Under the pieces are notes generated by a model. It did not search any database. It was not told the origin of the DNA and was given only the letters and a program-made list of their open reading frames with translations. Position numbers and translations under genes: made by a program. From DASWJZ01 sp963814905 (GTDB lineage Bacteria; Pseudomonadota; Alphaproteobacteria; Rhizobiales; Afifellaceae), in contig CAWFEM010000009.1 of assembly GCA_963814905.1 (NCBI GenBank), forward strand, positions 1-64,000: 64,000 nt of DNA, in the 5' to 3' direction. This document shows positions 50,465 through 59,859 of the stretch, piece by piece; positions within the stretch are counted from its first letter, which is position 1; every line of letters begins with the position of its first letter.

Positions 50465-51352
50465 ATGAGCGCCGAGGTTCGCGACCCGCGCTTCCGAACA
50501 GTCGTCGGGAGCGAGGTCGAGCTTGAAAAAGTGGCGACCGGCTTCATGTTCACCGAGGGGCCGCTGTGGCATCCGCGCGAGAAGTTCCTCCTTTTCACCG
50601 ACATGCCGGGGAACATTATCCGCCGTCTTGACGCTGGCGGCGGCGTAAAGCCGTTCCGCCAGCCGAGCAACATGACCAACGGCCTGACGTATGACCGGCA
50701 AGGGCGACTCCTTGCCTGCGAGCACGCAACGAGCCGCGTCACCCGGACGGAGCCGGACGGCACGCTGACGGTGCTCGCTTCGCATCATGGCGGCAAGGAG
50801 CTGAACAGCCCGAACGACATCGTCGTCGACCGCGGCGGCGCGATCTACTTCAGCGATCCGACGTTCGGGCGGATGGAATATTACGGCGTGCCGCGCGAGC
50901 CGGAGCTCGCCTTCCGCGGCGTTTATCGGATCGACCCGGCAACCGGCGGCCTGACATTGCTGGTCGACGACTTCGATCAGCCAAACGGACTCTGCTTCTC
51001 GCTCGACGAGGAACGGCTCTTCGTCAATGACACCATGCGGCAGCACGTTCGCGTGTTCGACGTGAACGGGGATGGGACGCTCGCCAATGGCCGCGTCTGG
51101 GCGGAGACGACGGGCGAAGGCTCAGGCGGCCCCGACGGCATGAAGATCGACAGCGAAGGTAACCTCTACACCTGCGGGCCGGGTGGCGTGCATGTCTTCG
51201 ATCCGGCCGGCGTCAGCCTCGGGGTGATCCGCATGCCAGAGCACACGGCGAACTTCACCTTCGGCGGCGAAGACTTCCGCACGCTCTTCATCACCGCCTC
51301 AAGTTCGCTCTACAGCGTCAAAGTTGCGGTCCCCGGCCGGCCGGTGCTCTGA
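50465..51352 (+). CDS. SMP-30/gluconolactonase-family lactonase
   Basis: A 295-residue six-bladed beta-propeller metal enzyme. Metal ligands are seen in FTEGPLWHP (Glu), NSPNDIVVD (Asn/Asp) and GGPDGMKIDSEGNLYTCG (Asp). It hydrolyses sugar lactones or related esters. The start is the ATG at 50465 two bases after the tautomerase stop; an upstream in-frame ATG at 50447 would overlap that gene. Confidence 0.92.
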   Translation: MSAEVRDPRFRTVVGSEVELEKVATGFMFTEGPLWHPREKFLLFTDMPGNIIRRLDAGGGVKPFRQPSNMTNGLTYDRQGRLLACEHATSRVTRTEPDGTLTVLASHHGGKELNSPNDIVVDRGGAIYFSDPTFGRMEYYGVPREPELAFRGVYRIDPATGGLTLLVDDFDQPNGLCFSLDEERLFVNDTMRQHVRVFDVNGDGTLANGRVWAETTGEGSGGPDGMKIDSEGNLYTCGPGGVHVFDPAGVSLGVIRMPEHTANFTFGGEDFRTLFITASSSLYSVKVAVPGRPVL

Positions 51353-51405
51353 CACGACGGCGGCCCACGCTTGCGGCGGCGGGCGCGGGCGCTCATATCC
51401 CCGGC

Positions 51406-51783
51406 ATGAGCGGGCTCGCCCCAGGAAACGCGAATTCCGGTCGGACTCCGGCACGCAGTCTCCCGGTCGTTCGGCAGGCGGTTGGCGTGCTTGTCGGCGT
51501 TCCGGCGCTCCTCGCGCGCGGGCTGATCCGCCTCTACCGCTATACGCTCTCAAGCATTGCGGGGCGCACGTGCCGACATTTGCCGACCTGCTCCGAATAC
51601 GCCGATATCGCGATCGGCCGCTTCGGCCTCTGGGCCGGCGGTTGGATGGCGGTCGCGCGCTTCTCCCGCTGCCGCCCCCTCGGCACGCACGGCTTCGACC
51701 CGGTGCCGGAATTCTTGCCTCAGAATGCGCGCTGGTATAGGCCGTGGCGCTACGGTTCCTGGCGTTCGATCCCGCAGGATTGA
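51406..51783 (+). CDS. yidD: membrane protein insertion efficiency factor YidD
   Basis: A 125-residue small basic protein. The YidD core is clear: LIRLYRYTLSSIAGRTCRHLPTCSEYADIAIGRFG (conserved Cys residues) and CRPLGTHGFDPVPEF. It helps YidC-dependent insertion of inner-membrane proteins. The C-terminal tail after residue 100 is slightly longer than usual. It is upstream of thrS on the same strand. Confidence 0.95.
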   Translation: MSGLAPGNANSGRTPARSLPVVRQAVGVLVGVPALLARGLIRLYRYTLSSIAGRTCRHLPTCSEYADIAIGRFGLWAGGWMAVARFSRCRPLGTHGFDPVPEFLPQNARWYRPWRYGSWRSIPQD

Positions 51784-51868
51784 GCCGAAGGGCCGCCTCG
51801 ACAGAACAGTCCTCGACACACCGGAATGAAAGGCGGCGCCGCCGCAAGCGGCTCGCGCAGGAAAGGCC

Positions 51869-53830
51869 ATGGTCACAATCTCTCTTCCCGACGGCGCTCA
51901 ACGCGAATTCCCGAGCGGCGCGACGGGGACGACCGTGGCCGAAGGCATCTCCAAGTCGCTCGCCAAGAAGGCGGTCGCGATGAAGGTGAACGGCGCACTC
52001 GCCGATCTCTCCGACCCGGTTCCCGAAGGGGCCAGGATCGCCATCGTCACCCGCGACGATCCGGCGGCGCTGGAATTGATCCGGCACGATTGCGCGCATG
52101 TGCTGGCGGAGGCGGTGCAGGAGCTCTTTCCCGGCACGCAGGTGACGATCGGCCCGGTGATCGAGAACGGCTTCTATTACGACTTCTTCCGCAACGAGCC
52201 CTTTTCCACCGACGACTTCGCGGCGATCGAAGCGAAGATGCGCGAGATCGTCGCCGCCGACCGGCCCTTCACCAAGGAGGTGTGGGACCGCGAGCGCGCC
52301 AAGGCGGTGTTCCGCGACAAGGGCGAGATGTTCAAGGTGGAACTGGTCGACGCGATTCCCGAAGGCGAAGACGTCAAGATCTACTTCCAGGGCGATTGGT
52401 TCGACCTCTGCCGCGGTCCGCATATGCCGTCCACCGGCTTCGTCGGCGACGCCTTCAAGATCACCAAGCTGGCGGGCGCTTATTGGCGCGGCGATTCAAA
52501 CCGCCAGCAGCTGCAGCGCATGTACGGCACGGCCTGGGCGAGCAAGAAAGAGCTCGACGCCTACCTCACCATGCTGGATGAGGCGGAGAAGCGCGATCAT
52601 CGCCGGATCGGCAGGGAGATGGACCTCTTCCACCTGCAGGAGGAGGCGCAGGGCTCGGTGTTCTGGCACGCCAAGGGCTTCTCGATCTGGCGCGCGCTCG
52701 AAGCCTATATGCGCCGCCGGCTCGACGCCGACGGCTACGTCGAGGTGAAGACCCCGCAGCTTCTCGATTCCAAGCTCTGGGAGATGTCCGGCCACTGGTC
52801 GAAGTTCCGCGAAAACATGTTCGTGGTGCCGGACCACACGCCGAACACCGCGGAGCACGGGCCGATCATCCATGGCGAGGTGGAGCGCTGGATGGCGCTG
52901 AAGCCGATGAACTGCCCGGCGCACGTGCAGATATTCCGGCAGGGCATCAAGTCGTATCGCGACCTGCCGCTGCGCATGGCGGAGTTCGGGTGCTGCCATC
53001 GCAACGAGCCGCATGGCGCGCTGCACGGCCTGATGCGCGTGCGCCAGATGACGCAGGACGACGCGCACATCTTCTGCACCGACGATCAGGTGACCGACGA
53101 GACACAGCGCTTCCTGGCGCTTTTCGCGCGCGTCTACGCTGACATGGGCCTGACCGACATCCGCTACAAGCTGGCGACGCGTCCGGACGTGCGGGCGGGC
53201 GAGGATTCCGTGTGGGACAGAGCGGAGAAGTCGCTCGCCGATGCGCTTACCGCCTCCGGCATCGACTTCGAATATGCACCGGGCGAGGGCGCCTTCTATG
53301 GACCGAAGCTCGAGTTCCACCTGACCGACGCGATCGGCCGGACCTGGCAGTGCGGCACCTATCAGCTCGACTACGTGCTGCCGGAGCGGCTCGACGCCAT
53401 CTATGTCGGCGAGGACGGCGGGCGCTATCGCCCGGTGATGCTGCATCGCGCGGTGCTCGGGACGTTTGAGCGCTTCATCGGCATTCTGCTTGAGCATTAT
53501 GCCGGCCGCCTGCCGCTCTGGCTCGCGCCGACGCAGGTCGTGGTCGCGACGATCACCTCCGACGCCGATCCTTACGCGGAGGCGGTGGTGGAGCGGCTCA
53601 ATGCAGCCGGACTCCGCGCCGGCGCCGATATCCGCAACGAGAAGATCAACTACAAGGTCCGCGAGCACTCGGTCGCCAAGGTGCCGGTGATGCTCGTCGT
53701 CGGGCGGCGCGAGGCGGAGGAGGGGACGGTCTCCATCCGCCGCCTCGGCTCGAAGGATCAGTCGTCCGCGGCCCTCGACGCGGCGATCAGCGACCTTGTC
53801 GCGGAGGCGACGCCGCCGGACCTGCGGTAG
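51869..53830 (+). CDS. thrS: threonyl-tRNA synthetase
   Basis: A 653-residue class II synthetase. Domains in order: TGS (about 1-61), editing domain (about 65-225, with HDCAHVLAEAVQELFPG), catalytic core (about 240-535) and anticodon-binding domain (about 545-645). Zinc ligands include Cys in MALKPMNCPAHVQIF and His near RMAEFGCCHRNE; class II motif 2 is FGCCHRNEPHGALHGLMRVRQMTQDDAHIFC and motif 3 is LHRAVLGTFERFIGILLEHYAG. Intact. The start is the ATG at 51869. Confidence 0.98.
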   Translation: MVTISLPDGAQREFPSGATGTTVAEGISKSLAKKAVAMKVNGALADLSDPVPEGARIAIVTRDDPAALELIRHDCAHVLAEAVQELFPGTQVTIGPVIENGFYYDFFRNEPFSTDDFAAIEAKMREIVAADRPFTKEVWDRERAKAVFRDKGEMFKVELVDAIPEGEDVKIYFQGDWFDLCRGPHMPSTGFVGDAFKITKLAGAYWRGDSNRQQLQRMYGTAWASKKELDAYLTMLDEAEKRDHRRIGREMDLFHLQEEAQGSVFWHAKGFSIWRALEAYMRRRLDADGYVEVKTPQLLDSKLWEMSGHWSKFRENMFVVPDHTPNTAEHGPIIHGEVERWMALKPMNCPAHVQIFRQGIKSYRDLPLRMAEFGCCHRNEPHGALHGLMRVRQMTQDDAHIFCTDDQVTDETQRFLALFARVYADMGLTDIRYKLATRPDVRAGEDSVWDRAEKSLADALTASGIDFEYAPGEGAFYGPKLEFHLTDAIGRTWQCGTYQLDYVLPERLDAIYVGEDGGRYRPVMLHRAVLGTFERFIGILLEHYAGRLPLWLAPTQVVVATITSDADPYAEAVVERLNAAGLRAGADIRNEKINYKVREHSVAKVPVMLVVGRREAEEGTVSIRRLGSKDQSSAALDAAISDLVAEATPPDLR

Positions 53831-53849
53831 TAGCGCGAAGGGACCGCGA

Positions 53850-54896
53850 TCAGGGCTCCATCGGCTCGCCGCCGGCGCTGGGCGGCGCGACGATCTTGCC
53901 GGTCTCCGGCTGCACGAGGTCGGAGAGACGCACCTCGATGTCGCGCTCCAGCCCCGTCTCCACGGTAAAGTCGCGTGAAAAGATCTGGTCCTGGTGCTTG
54001 GCGACGGCGGTGTAGGTGCCTGCCGCGAGCACGATCGAGGGGAAGGCGCCGATCAACTCGTTCACGGTGATCCCGTCCTGCGTGGTAACGGTCCAGCTCG
54101 TGTTGGCGATCGCTTCGCCGCCCTCCTCGGAGACGAGCTTCAACGTCACCTCCGCGCCGGTATGGCGCATCACTGCCTCGGTCAGCTTGCCGGCCTGCAC
54201 CTCGATGTCGGCGCGCACCACCGCGTTGACGTTACCGTAGCGGCTGATGACGTGATACTTGCCGGCGGAGAGGCGGAGGATGCGGCCGGGGGCGGCGTCC
54301 GGGACGACGGTGACGAGCTCGCCCGTCTCGTCCGGTTGCAGCACCTCGAAGGTGAGCTGGCCGGGCGGGATCGGGTGATCCTCTCCGACGACCGAATCGA
54401 GCTTCAGCCCGCCCGCGTCGATCACCAGCGATTCCATCTGGTCGTCGTCGGAGATGGTAACGTGCTTGGTCGCGCCGGCGCGGCCGAAGGCGGCGTGCAC
54501 GAAATAGTCGCCGCGGGGAAGCTGCACCTTCGCGGTGCCGCCGGGGGCGGTCTCCGCGTAGAGCGGGAGCTGCCCGTCGGGACCGGGCCGGGAGCCGAAC
54601 ACGCGCCAGATCAGGCCTTCGCGGAGCGGTGGGCCGTCATTGACGAGGCGGGCTTCCAGAATGAGGTTGTGGCTCTTGCCGGGGAGGAGCGGCAGGGGCG
54701 CCGTGCGCGCTTCGGGCTGCGGGGGCTCCGGCGTCTCCAGGATGTTGGCAGGCGGAGCGAGATCCGCGCCGAGATCAGGCGCGACGAGGCCCTGCGTGAA
54801 GATATCGGCGCCGGGGCTTATCGCGTCCTGCGCGCCGGCGACGGAGGCGGCGGCCAGGAAACCGAGCGCCACGATCATGCGCGCCGTATAGAGCAT
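53850..54896 (-). CDS. hypothetical exported protein
   Basis: A 348-residue protein with a Sec signal (MLYTARMIVALGFLAAASVAGAQD). The mature part is beta-rich, with three or four related segments (LYAETAPGGTAKVQLPRGDYFVHAAFG, LRLSAGKYHVISRYGNVNAVVRADIEV, IVLAAGTYTAVAKHQDQIFSRDFTV) that resemble carboxypeptidase-regulatory-type or PEGA-like beta sandwiches. It is probably periplasmic. Such a protein is a frequent Rhizobiales hypothetical. The start is the ATG at 54896. It is convergent with thrS. Confidence 0.72.
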   Translation of the reverse strand: MLYTARMIVALGFLAAASVAGAQDAISPGADIFTQGLVAPDLGADLAPPANILETPEPPQPEARTAPLPLLPGKSHNLILEARLVNDGPPLREGLIWRVFGSRPGPDGQLPLYAETAPGGTAKVQLPRGDYFVHAAFGRAGATKHVTISDDDQMESLVIDAGGLKLDSVVGEDHPIPPGQLTFEVLQPDETGELVTVVPDAAPGRILRLSAGKYHVISRYGNVNAVVRADIEVQAGKLTEAVMRHTGAEVTLKLVSEEGGEAIANTSWTVTTQDGITVNELIGAFPSIVLAAGTYTAVAKHQDQIFSRDFTVETGLERDIEVRLSDLVQPETGKIVAPPSAGGEPMEP

Positions 54897-55008
54897 CGCC
54901 GGACCCGTCCCCTCGGATGGCAATTTCGCGGAAGGCCGTGGTAAGCCCGCGAGGATGGCGAATTCAAGACTTGGCGTCCGATTGGGCGTCCGATTGGGAG
55001 CTTTCAAA

Positions 55009-55587
55009 ATGCATGAAGGGCTGGCGCAGTACCTTAAGACCCGCCGCACGATTCCGGCCTCGCAGCTCGGCGAACCGGCGCCTGACCCCGCGACGCTCGA
55101 CGAAATGCTGACGATCGCGGCGCGCGTTCCCGATCACGGCAAGCTCGCCCCCTGGCGCTTCATCCTCTTCGACCGCGCGGCGCGCGAAAAGGCGGTCGCA
55201 GGCCTCGTCGAAATCGCGCAGAAGCACCCCGACGAAAAGGAGCGCACGATCCGCGAGGCGAAGGCCAAGGGTTTTCTCGACGCGCCGCTCGTCGTCGCGG
55301 TCGTCTCAGCGCCGATCGCCGACCACCCGAAAATCCCGCTCTGGGAGCAGCAGCTTTCCTCCGCCTGCGTGGCGCTGAACCTGCTCCACGCCGCCAACGC
55401 CTACGGCTTCTCGGCCAACTGGCTGACCGGCTGGTACGCCTATGACGCGGAGGCGAAGGCCTGGCTCGGCCTGAAACCGGGTGAGAAGATCGCCGGGTTT
55501 CTCCATATTGGCACGCCCACTGTCCCGCCGGTGGAGCGCGACAGGCCCGATGTGGGGGGGATTACCGGCGAATGGCAGGCGGGCTGA
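55009..55587 (+). CDS. nitroreductase-family protein (YdjA-like)
   Basis: A 192-residue FMN oxidoreductase of the small nitroreductase group. FMN-binding features are YLKTRRTIPASQLGEPAPD near the start and MLTIAARVPDHGKLAPWRFILF, with the conserved DHGKLAPW. The C-terminal NWLTGWYAYDAEAKAWLGLKPGEKIAGFLHIG matches YdjA-like enzymes. The start is taken as the ATG at 55009 (GGGAG about nine bases upstream); the ATG at 54955 would add 18 residues, partly encoded by a GCGTCCGATTGG tandem repeat. Confidence 0.88.
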   Translation: MHEGLAQYLKTRRTIPASQLGEPAPDPATLDEMLTIAARVPDHGKLAPWRFILFDRAAREKAVAGLVEIAQKHPDEKERTIREAKAKGFLDAPLVVAVVSAPIADHPKIPLWEQQLSSACVALNLLHAANAYGFSANWLTGWYAYDAEAKAWLGLKPGEKIAGFLHIGTPTVPPVERDRPDVGGITGEWQAG

Positions 55588-55624
55588 AATTCGTCCTCAC
55601 AGGAAGTGTCGTCGCGTCGACTCT

Positions 55625-56671
55625 CTAGAAGTCGGCCGGTTCTGGTCCCGCGGTCGGACTCGAAGCCGGTTCTTCCGCGGGCGATGCGGTTTGCGGTTCG
55701 GGAGTTGGGACATCGGGGACTGGCGCCCCGGGTCCTTCGGGCGCGACGGCTGCTTCGGGGGCCACGGATGCTGCGGCGGGAGCCTCCGGCACACTAGTGC
55801 CGGAAGTCTGACGCGGTTGCGCGAGGAGCCGCTCGGCGGCCTTCAGATGCGGGATGTCGAGCATCCTGCCGTCGAGCGAGGTGACGCCGGCGTCTCCGGC
55901 CTCCTTGAATGCGGCGACGACGCGCTCCGCTTCCGCGATGGCCTCGGCGGACGGCGTGAAGGCCTCGTTGATCGGCTCGACCTGATCGGGATGGATGGCG
56001 AGTTTCGCGGTGAAGCCGTCGCGGCGCGCGGCGGCGCAGTCGCGCTTCAGCCCCTCCAGGTCGCGGAAGTCGGTGTAGACGGAATCGATCGCTTGAACGC
56101 CGGCGGCCGCGGCGGCGAAGAGCGTCAGGTTGCGCACCACGCGAAACGGCTCGGTCCAGTCGCCCTCGGCGCGGTTCTGCAGCGCGCCAATATCGGCGGC
56201 GAGATCTTCCGCCCCCCAGGTCAGTCCGGCGAGGCGCGCGCCGGCGTTTCGATAGCTGCCGAGATCGAAGATCGACGCCGCCGTCTCCGTCGCGAGCACG
56301 ACGATCTTCGTCGCGCCATCGTCGATCCCGTGCAGCGCCTCGCGTACGGAAAGCTTGGCGCCGAGAAGCGTCAAGTCGGCGTTGCCGGCGGCCTTCGGAA
56401 GCATGATGCCGTCGGGCACGCCGGTCATCACGACGTCGAGGTCGCCGTCGGCGAGCGGCGTTGAAAGCGCGTTGATGCGAACGTAGAGGCGCGGCCGGTG
56501 CTCCGCGTCGCGATGCGCCTTCAGGAATTCCAGCGCGCCGCGGCGCGCCGCCTCTTTAGCCGACGGCGCAATCGAATCCTCCAGGTCGACGATCACGACA
56601 TCGGCGCCGGCGCGGAACGCCTTCTCCAGCTTGCGGCCGCCGTCGGCGGGAACGAAGAGGAGCGAGCGCAC
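55625..56671 (-). CDS. HpcH/HpaI-type CoA-ester lyase (CitE-like) with a Pro/Ala tail
   Basis: A 348-residue protein. Residues about 1-285 form the CitE/malyl-CoA lyase TIM barrel: LFVPADGGRKLEKAFRAGADVVIVDLEDSIAP at the start, VRINALSTPLADGDLDVVM, ATETAASIFDLGSYRN (catalytic Glu) and FTAKLAIHPDQVEPIN. Family enzymes cleave or form malyl-CoA, methylmalyl-CoA or citramalyl-CoA. The last about 60 residues are a Pro/Ala/Glu-rich tail not found in ordinary family members, and low complexity. It is two bases after the MaoC-type gene on the same strand. Confidence 0.88.
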   Translation of the reverse strand: MRSLLFVPADGGRKLEKAFRAGADVVIVDLEDSIAPSAKEAARRGALEFLKAHRDAEHRPRLYVRINALSTPLADGDLDVVMTGVPDGIMLPKAAGNADLTLLGAKLSVREALHGIDDGATKIVVLATETAASIFDLGSYRNAGARLAGLTWGAEDLAADIGALQNRAEGDWTEPFRVVRNLTLFAAAAAGVQAIDSVYTDFRDLEGLKRDCAAARRDGFTAKLAIHPDQVEPINEAFTPSAEAIAEAERVVAAFKEAGDAGVTSLDGRMLDIPHLKAAERLLAQPRQTSGTSVPEAPAAASVAPEAAVAPEGPGAPVPDVPTPEPQTASPAEEPASSPTAGPEPADF

Positions 56672-56673
56672 CT

Positions 56674-57129
56674 TCAGCCCGCCCTCTTCTTCATCAGCGC
56701 CTGGCGGCGGCAGATCCCGATCAGCACGTCGTGCTGGTTGAAGCCCTTGTGCTCGAACTCAACGATGCCGGCATTCGGGCGCGACTTCGATTCCCGCTTG
56801 CCGACCACCTCCGTGGTGACGTGAACCGTATCGCCGTGAAAGAGCGGATTTGGGAAGCGCACCTCCGTCATTCCGAGATTGGCGATGGTGGTGCCGATCG
56901 TCGTGTCGTTGACGGAAATCCCGATGATCAGGCCGAGCGTGAACAGTGAGTTCATCAGCGGCTGGCCCCATTCCGTCTCCGTCTCGCAATAATGGCGGTC
57001 GATATGGAGCGGCTGCGGGTTGAGGGTGAGGCTGGAGAACAGGACGTTGTCCATCTCCGTCACGGTGCGCCGCAACGGATGATGGAAGAGCTGCGCGAGC
57101 TCGAAGTCCTCGAAATGAAGTCCCGCCAT
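56674..57129 (-). CDS. MaoC-family hydratase
   Basis: A 151-residue hotdog-fold protein with the hydratase 2 motif in LNPQPLHIDRHYCE (conserved Asp/His region), MNSLFTLGLIIGISV and LGMTEVRFPNPLFHGDTVHV. It should hydrate or dehydrate a CoA thioester such as mesaconyl-CoA or methylmalyl-CoA; with the CitE-like lyase downstream it may form a two-step module for C4-C5 acid CoA esters. The start is the ATG at 57129. Confidence 0.9.
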   Translation of the reverse strand: MAGLHFEDFELAQLFHHPLRRTVTEMDNVLFSSLTLNPQPLHIDRHYCETETEWGQPLMNSLFTLGLIIGISVNDTTIGTTIANLGMTEVRFPNPLFHGDTVHVTTEVVGKRESKSRPNAGIVEFEHKGFNQHDVLIGICRRQALMKKRAG

Positions 57130-57270
57130 CGGACCAACCCCCGGCCGCCGAGACTACAGGCTGCGGCGCGGAGCCGAAAGCCGCCTGCCGCAACAATTCG
57201 TTAAGGCTCTTTGTGCACCATTCCTTAACGTGGTGCGACGCGGGCGAGCGCGTGGGAGCCAAAACTGTCC

Positions 57271-58470
57271 ATGAGCGCGATGGTCGACAACTTCCTGGAC
57301 TGGGCGCGGCGGGCGCCGGTGAGCGCCCGCACGGGCGCCGCCAAGGCGCTGGCGCGTGCCTACCTCGGTTCGGCGCTGCCGGAGGATGAGCGCGACGATA
57401 TTGAGACGGCGATGACGGTCCTGCTCGACGACGCAGCCGTCGAGGTGAGGACGGTGCTCGCCGACACGCTCGCCGACAGCGAGAATGCGCCGGCGCATAT
57501 CATCATGACGCTCGCCTGCGACGCGGAGCCTATCGCCAGAATGGTGGCGGAGCGCTCGCCGGTTATTCTCGATTGCGAGCTGGTCGACATGGTCGCCATG
57601 CGTGGCGAGGCGATGCAGATTGCCATCGCCAGCCGCCCGTTCCTTTCGCGCGCCGTCTCCGCGGCGATCGGGGAGGTGGGGACCGCCGAGGCCTGCCGAG
57701 CGCTCGTCTCCAGTCGCGGCGCGCGCGTGCCGCGCTTCTCGCTCGACCGCATCGTGGCTCGGCATGGCGATTGCCCCGAGCTTCGATTGGCGCTGCTGGA
57801 GCGCAGCGATCTGCCGCTGGAGGTGCGGGAGATGCTGCTCGGGCGGCTTGCCGAGGCGCTGCGCGAGCTCGTCGTCGCCCATGGGTGGACGACGCCGGAG
57901 CGCGCCGCGACGGTGACGCGCGACGCGCATGAATGCGCGACGATCGCGGCGGCCTTCGAGGCGCCCGCCGACAACATGCCCGCGCTCGTCCGCCAGCTCA
58001 TCGAGGGCGATGCGCTGACGCCCGCCTTCCTGATACGCGCCGTCGCGGCCGGGCAGACGCTGCTCTTCGAGACCGCGCTTTCCACGCTCGCGAAGGTGCC
58101 GCGCGAACGTGTTTCGGCGCTGATCGCCTCCGGGCGCCAGTCCACCCTGAAGGCGCTTTTGGAACGGGCGAAGCTGCCGAAGAAGACGATCCCGGTCTTC
58201 ACCGCCGCAATCGACGTGATCCGCAAGGGCGATGCCTTTGCCGGCCGAAACGGCGACTATCGCCGCGCCACCGCTTTGATCGACGCTATCGTCACGCGCT
58301 ACCAGAAACGCCCGGATCGCGAGCTCGACCAGATCCTGGCGCTGCTCCGCCGTTTCGCCCGGGACGCCAAGCGCTCAGCCGCGCGCGGCTACGCCGAGCA
58401 GGCCCTGCGGGCACGCGACACGCCGCGCCTTGAGGGGCCCGTCGCCGGGCAGCTGAGCCAGGCGGCTTAA
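57271..58470 (+). CDS. DUF2336-family protein
   Basis: A 399-residue, mostly alpha-helical protein with HEAT-like repeats (DDAAVEVRTVLADTLADSENAPAHIIMTLACDAEPIARMVAERSPV) and the family C-terminal region. DUF2336 proteins are alphaproteobacterial and little studied, reported mainly beside cell-cycle or stress genes. The start is the ATG at 57271. Divergent from the MaoC-type gene with 141 bases between. Confidence 0.88.
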   Translation: MSAMVDNFLDWARRAPVSARTGAAKALARAYLGSALPEDERDDIETAMTVLLDDAAVEVRTVLADTLADSENAPAHIIMTLACDAEPIARMVAERSPVILDCELVDMVAMRGEAMQIAIASRPFLSRAVSAAIGEVGTAEACRALVSSRGARVPRFSLDRIVARHGDCPELRLALLERSDLPLEVREMLLGRLAEALRELVVAHGWTTPERAATVTRDAHECATIAAAFEAPADNMPALVRQLIEGDALTPAFLIRAVAAGQTLLFETALSTLAKVPRERVSALIASGRQSTLKALLERAKLPKKTIPVFTAAIDVIRKGDAFAGRNGDYRRATALIDAIVTRYQKRPDRELDQILALLRRFARDAKRSAARGYAEQALRARDTPRLEGPVAGQLSQAA

Positions 58471-58601
58471 CGCGAACTCCCGCGGCATTCGACAATAAAT
58501 AGACGCGCCTTTCGTCGTTCCGCGCGACCGTTTCTTAACCAATCGTTGTCGCCTTGGCGGCAAGATGCCGGCCGTCGAATAGCCGAGTGTCCGGTTTGCG
58601 T

Positions 58602-59336
58602 ATGGCTGCGTATCGACCGTCGGGCGCCTTTTCGCGCCTCGCCCGGTTCGCCTTTGTTGGTGTCCTGCTCAGCAGCCTTTCGGGCTGCGGGCACATTTCG
58701 CTCGGCTCGTCCGGCAGCGAGCGCGAATGCCTGACGCGCGTCATGTATTTCGAGTCGATCCGCTCCAGCGACGAGGGGATGCTTGCCGTCGGCACCGTGG
58801 TCATGAACCGGGTGGCGTCCGACAAATACCCCAACAATGTCTGCGCGGTCGTGGGCCAGAAAAATCAGTTTGCGCCGGGTACGCTTTCGCGGTCGATGCA
58901 GCCGGGAAAGAGCCGCGACCGCGCCTATCGCATCGCCGGAGAGGTGCTCGCCGGCAAACGCCACCGCGGCGTCGGTAAGGCGATGTTCTTCCATACCGCC
59001 GGCCGCACGTACGGCTATTCGAACATGCACTACGTCGCGGTCGCCGGCGGCAACGCCTTCTACGAACGCAAGCCGACGCAGGGAAAGAACTATATCCCAC
59101 GGACCGTCATCGCGCAGGCAGGCCCGCGGGATTCGATCGGCATGTCGCGCTGGCCCTTCGGCAGCGGCTATGCGGTAAACCCGGCAAGCAAGGGTACGAT
59201 CGCGGCCCCGGCCGCCGCTCCCGTCTATGTCGCGCAGGCGCCGTTGCCGCGCGCCGCGCCCGCTTATGTCGAGGCGCCTGAACCCCCGGCGCCAGGCAGT
59301 ATCGAGGCGATCATCCTCGCCAGCAGCGGCTTCTGA
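58602..59336 (+). CDS. SleB-type cell wall hydrolase lipoprotein
   Basis: A 244-residue exported protein. The N-terminus has a lipobox-like LLSSLSGCG (Cys about residue 28), so it is probably anchored to the membrane. The SleB hydrolase_2 domain (about 40-165) includes RECLTRVMYFESIRSSDEGMLAVGTVVMNRV, QFAPGTLSRSMQPG and AMFFHTAGRTYGYSN. It likely cleaves peptidoglycan; alphaproteobacterial SleB-domain proteins act in cell-wall remodelling. The C-terminal about 75 residues are Ala/Pro-rich. The start may be the ATG at 58602 or the TTG at 58554. Confidence 0.88.
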   Translation: MAAYRPSGAFSRLARFAFVGVLLSSLSGCGHISLGSSGSERECLTRVMYFESIRSSDEGMLAVGTVVMNRVASDKYPNNVCAVVGQKNQFAPGTLSRSMQPGKSRDRAYRIAGEVLAGKRHRGVGKAMFFHTAGRTYGYSNMHYVAVAGGNAFYERKPTQGKNYIPRTVIAQAGPRDSIGMSRWPFGSGYAVNPASKGTIAAPAAAPVYVAQAPLPRAAPAYVEAPEPPAPGSIEAIILASSGF

Positions 59337-59448
59337 TTCAAGATTGAGCGCGAGGCCGGCGATGCGGCTTCACGCGGTTGACGGAGTTTGACCGGAAACC
59401 GGTGTGCCGCCGGCCGTCTGGCGTCACGCACTCCGTCGATCGTCGGGC

Positions 59449-59859
59449 CTAATTCGTCGCTGAAATGCGTTCTTGATCCGACGGTTCCGCCGCGGCGATC
59501 CCCGCGTCGCTCTTCTCGGTCAGGAGCCGGCGCAGCTCGGCAAGCTCGGTCTCCAGTCTGAGGAGACGTTCCGCAATATCTTCGGCAGGCGATGGGGGAG
59601 CGGCGCGAGATTTGACGTCATCGAACGCAATTCCGATCTCCTCACTCGTCCTCCACTTAAGCCTTGCATGCCGCGTCTCATGCTTCTTGGGCATGTAGAG
59701 ATCGAACCGATCCGGCAGCACGGCGGAGCTGCCAACCTGCAGCCGGGCGCCGCCCTCCGAAAGGTCTCGAACCAGGCATTCGACGCTTCGCAAGCCGTCG
59801 TCGAATATGAGCCGGGCTTTCAACAGAGTTCGCACGCGTCGGTCGGAGCGACTGTCCAT
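59449..59859 (-). CDS. PilZ-domain protein with C-terminal coiled coil
   Basis: A 136-residue cytosolic protein. The PilZ motifs are DRRVRTLLKARLIFDDG (Arg residues) and VRDLSEGGARLQVG (DxSxxG). The last about 50 residues include a short Leu-heptad helix (ERLLRLETELAELRRLLTE). It probably binds c-di-GMP. The start ATG at 59859 follows GGAGG. Confidence 0.85.
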   Translation of the reverse strand: MDSRSDRRVRTLLKARLIFDDGLRSVECLVRDLSEGGARLQVGSSAVLPDRFDLYMPKKHETRHARLKWRTSEEIGIAFDDVKSRAAPPSPAEDIAERLLRLETELAELRRLLTEKSDAGIAAAEPSDQERISATN

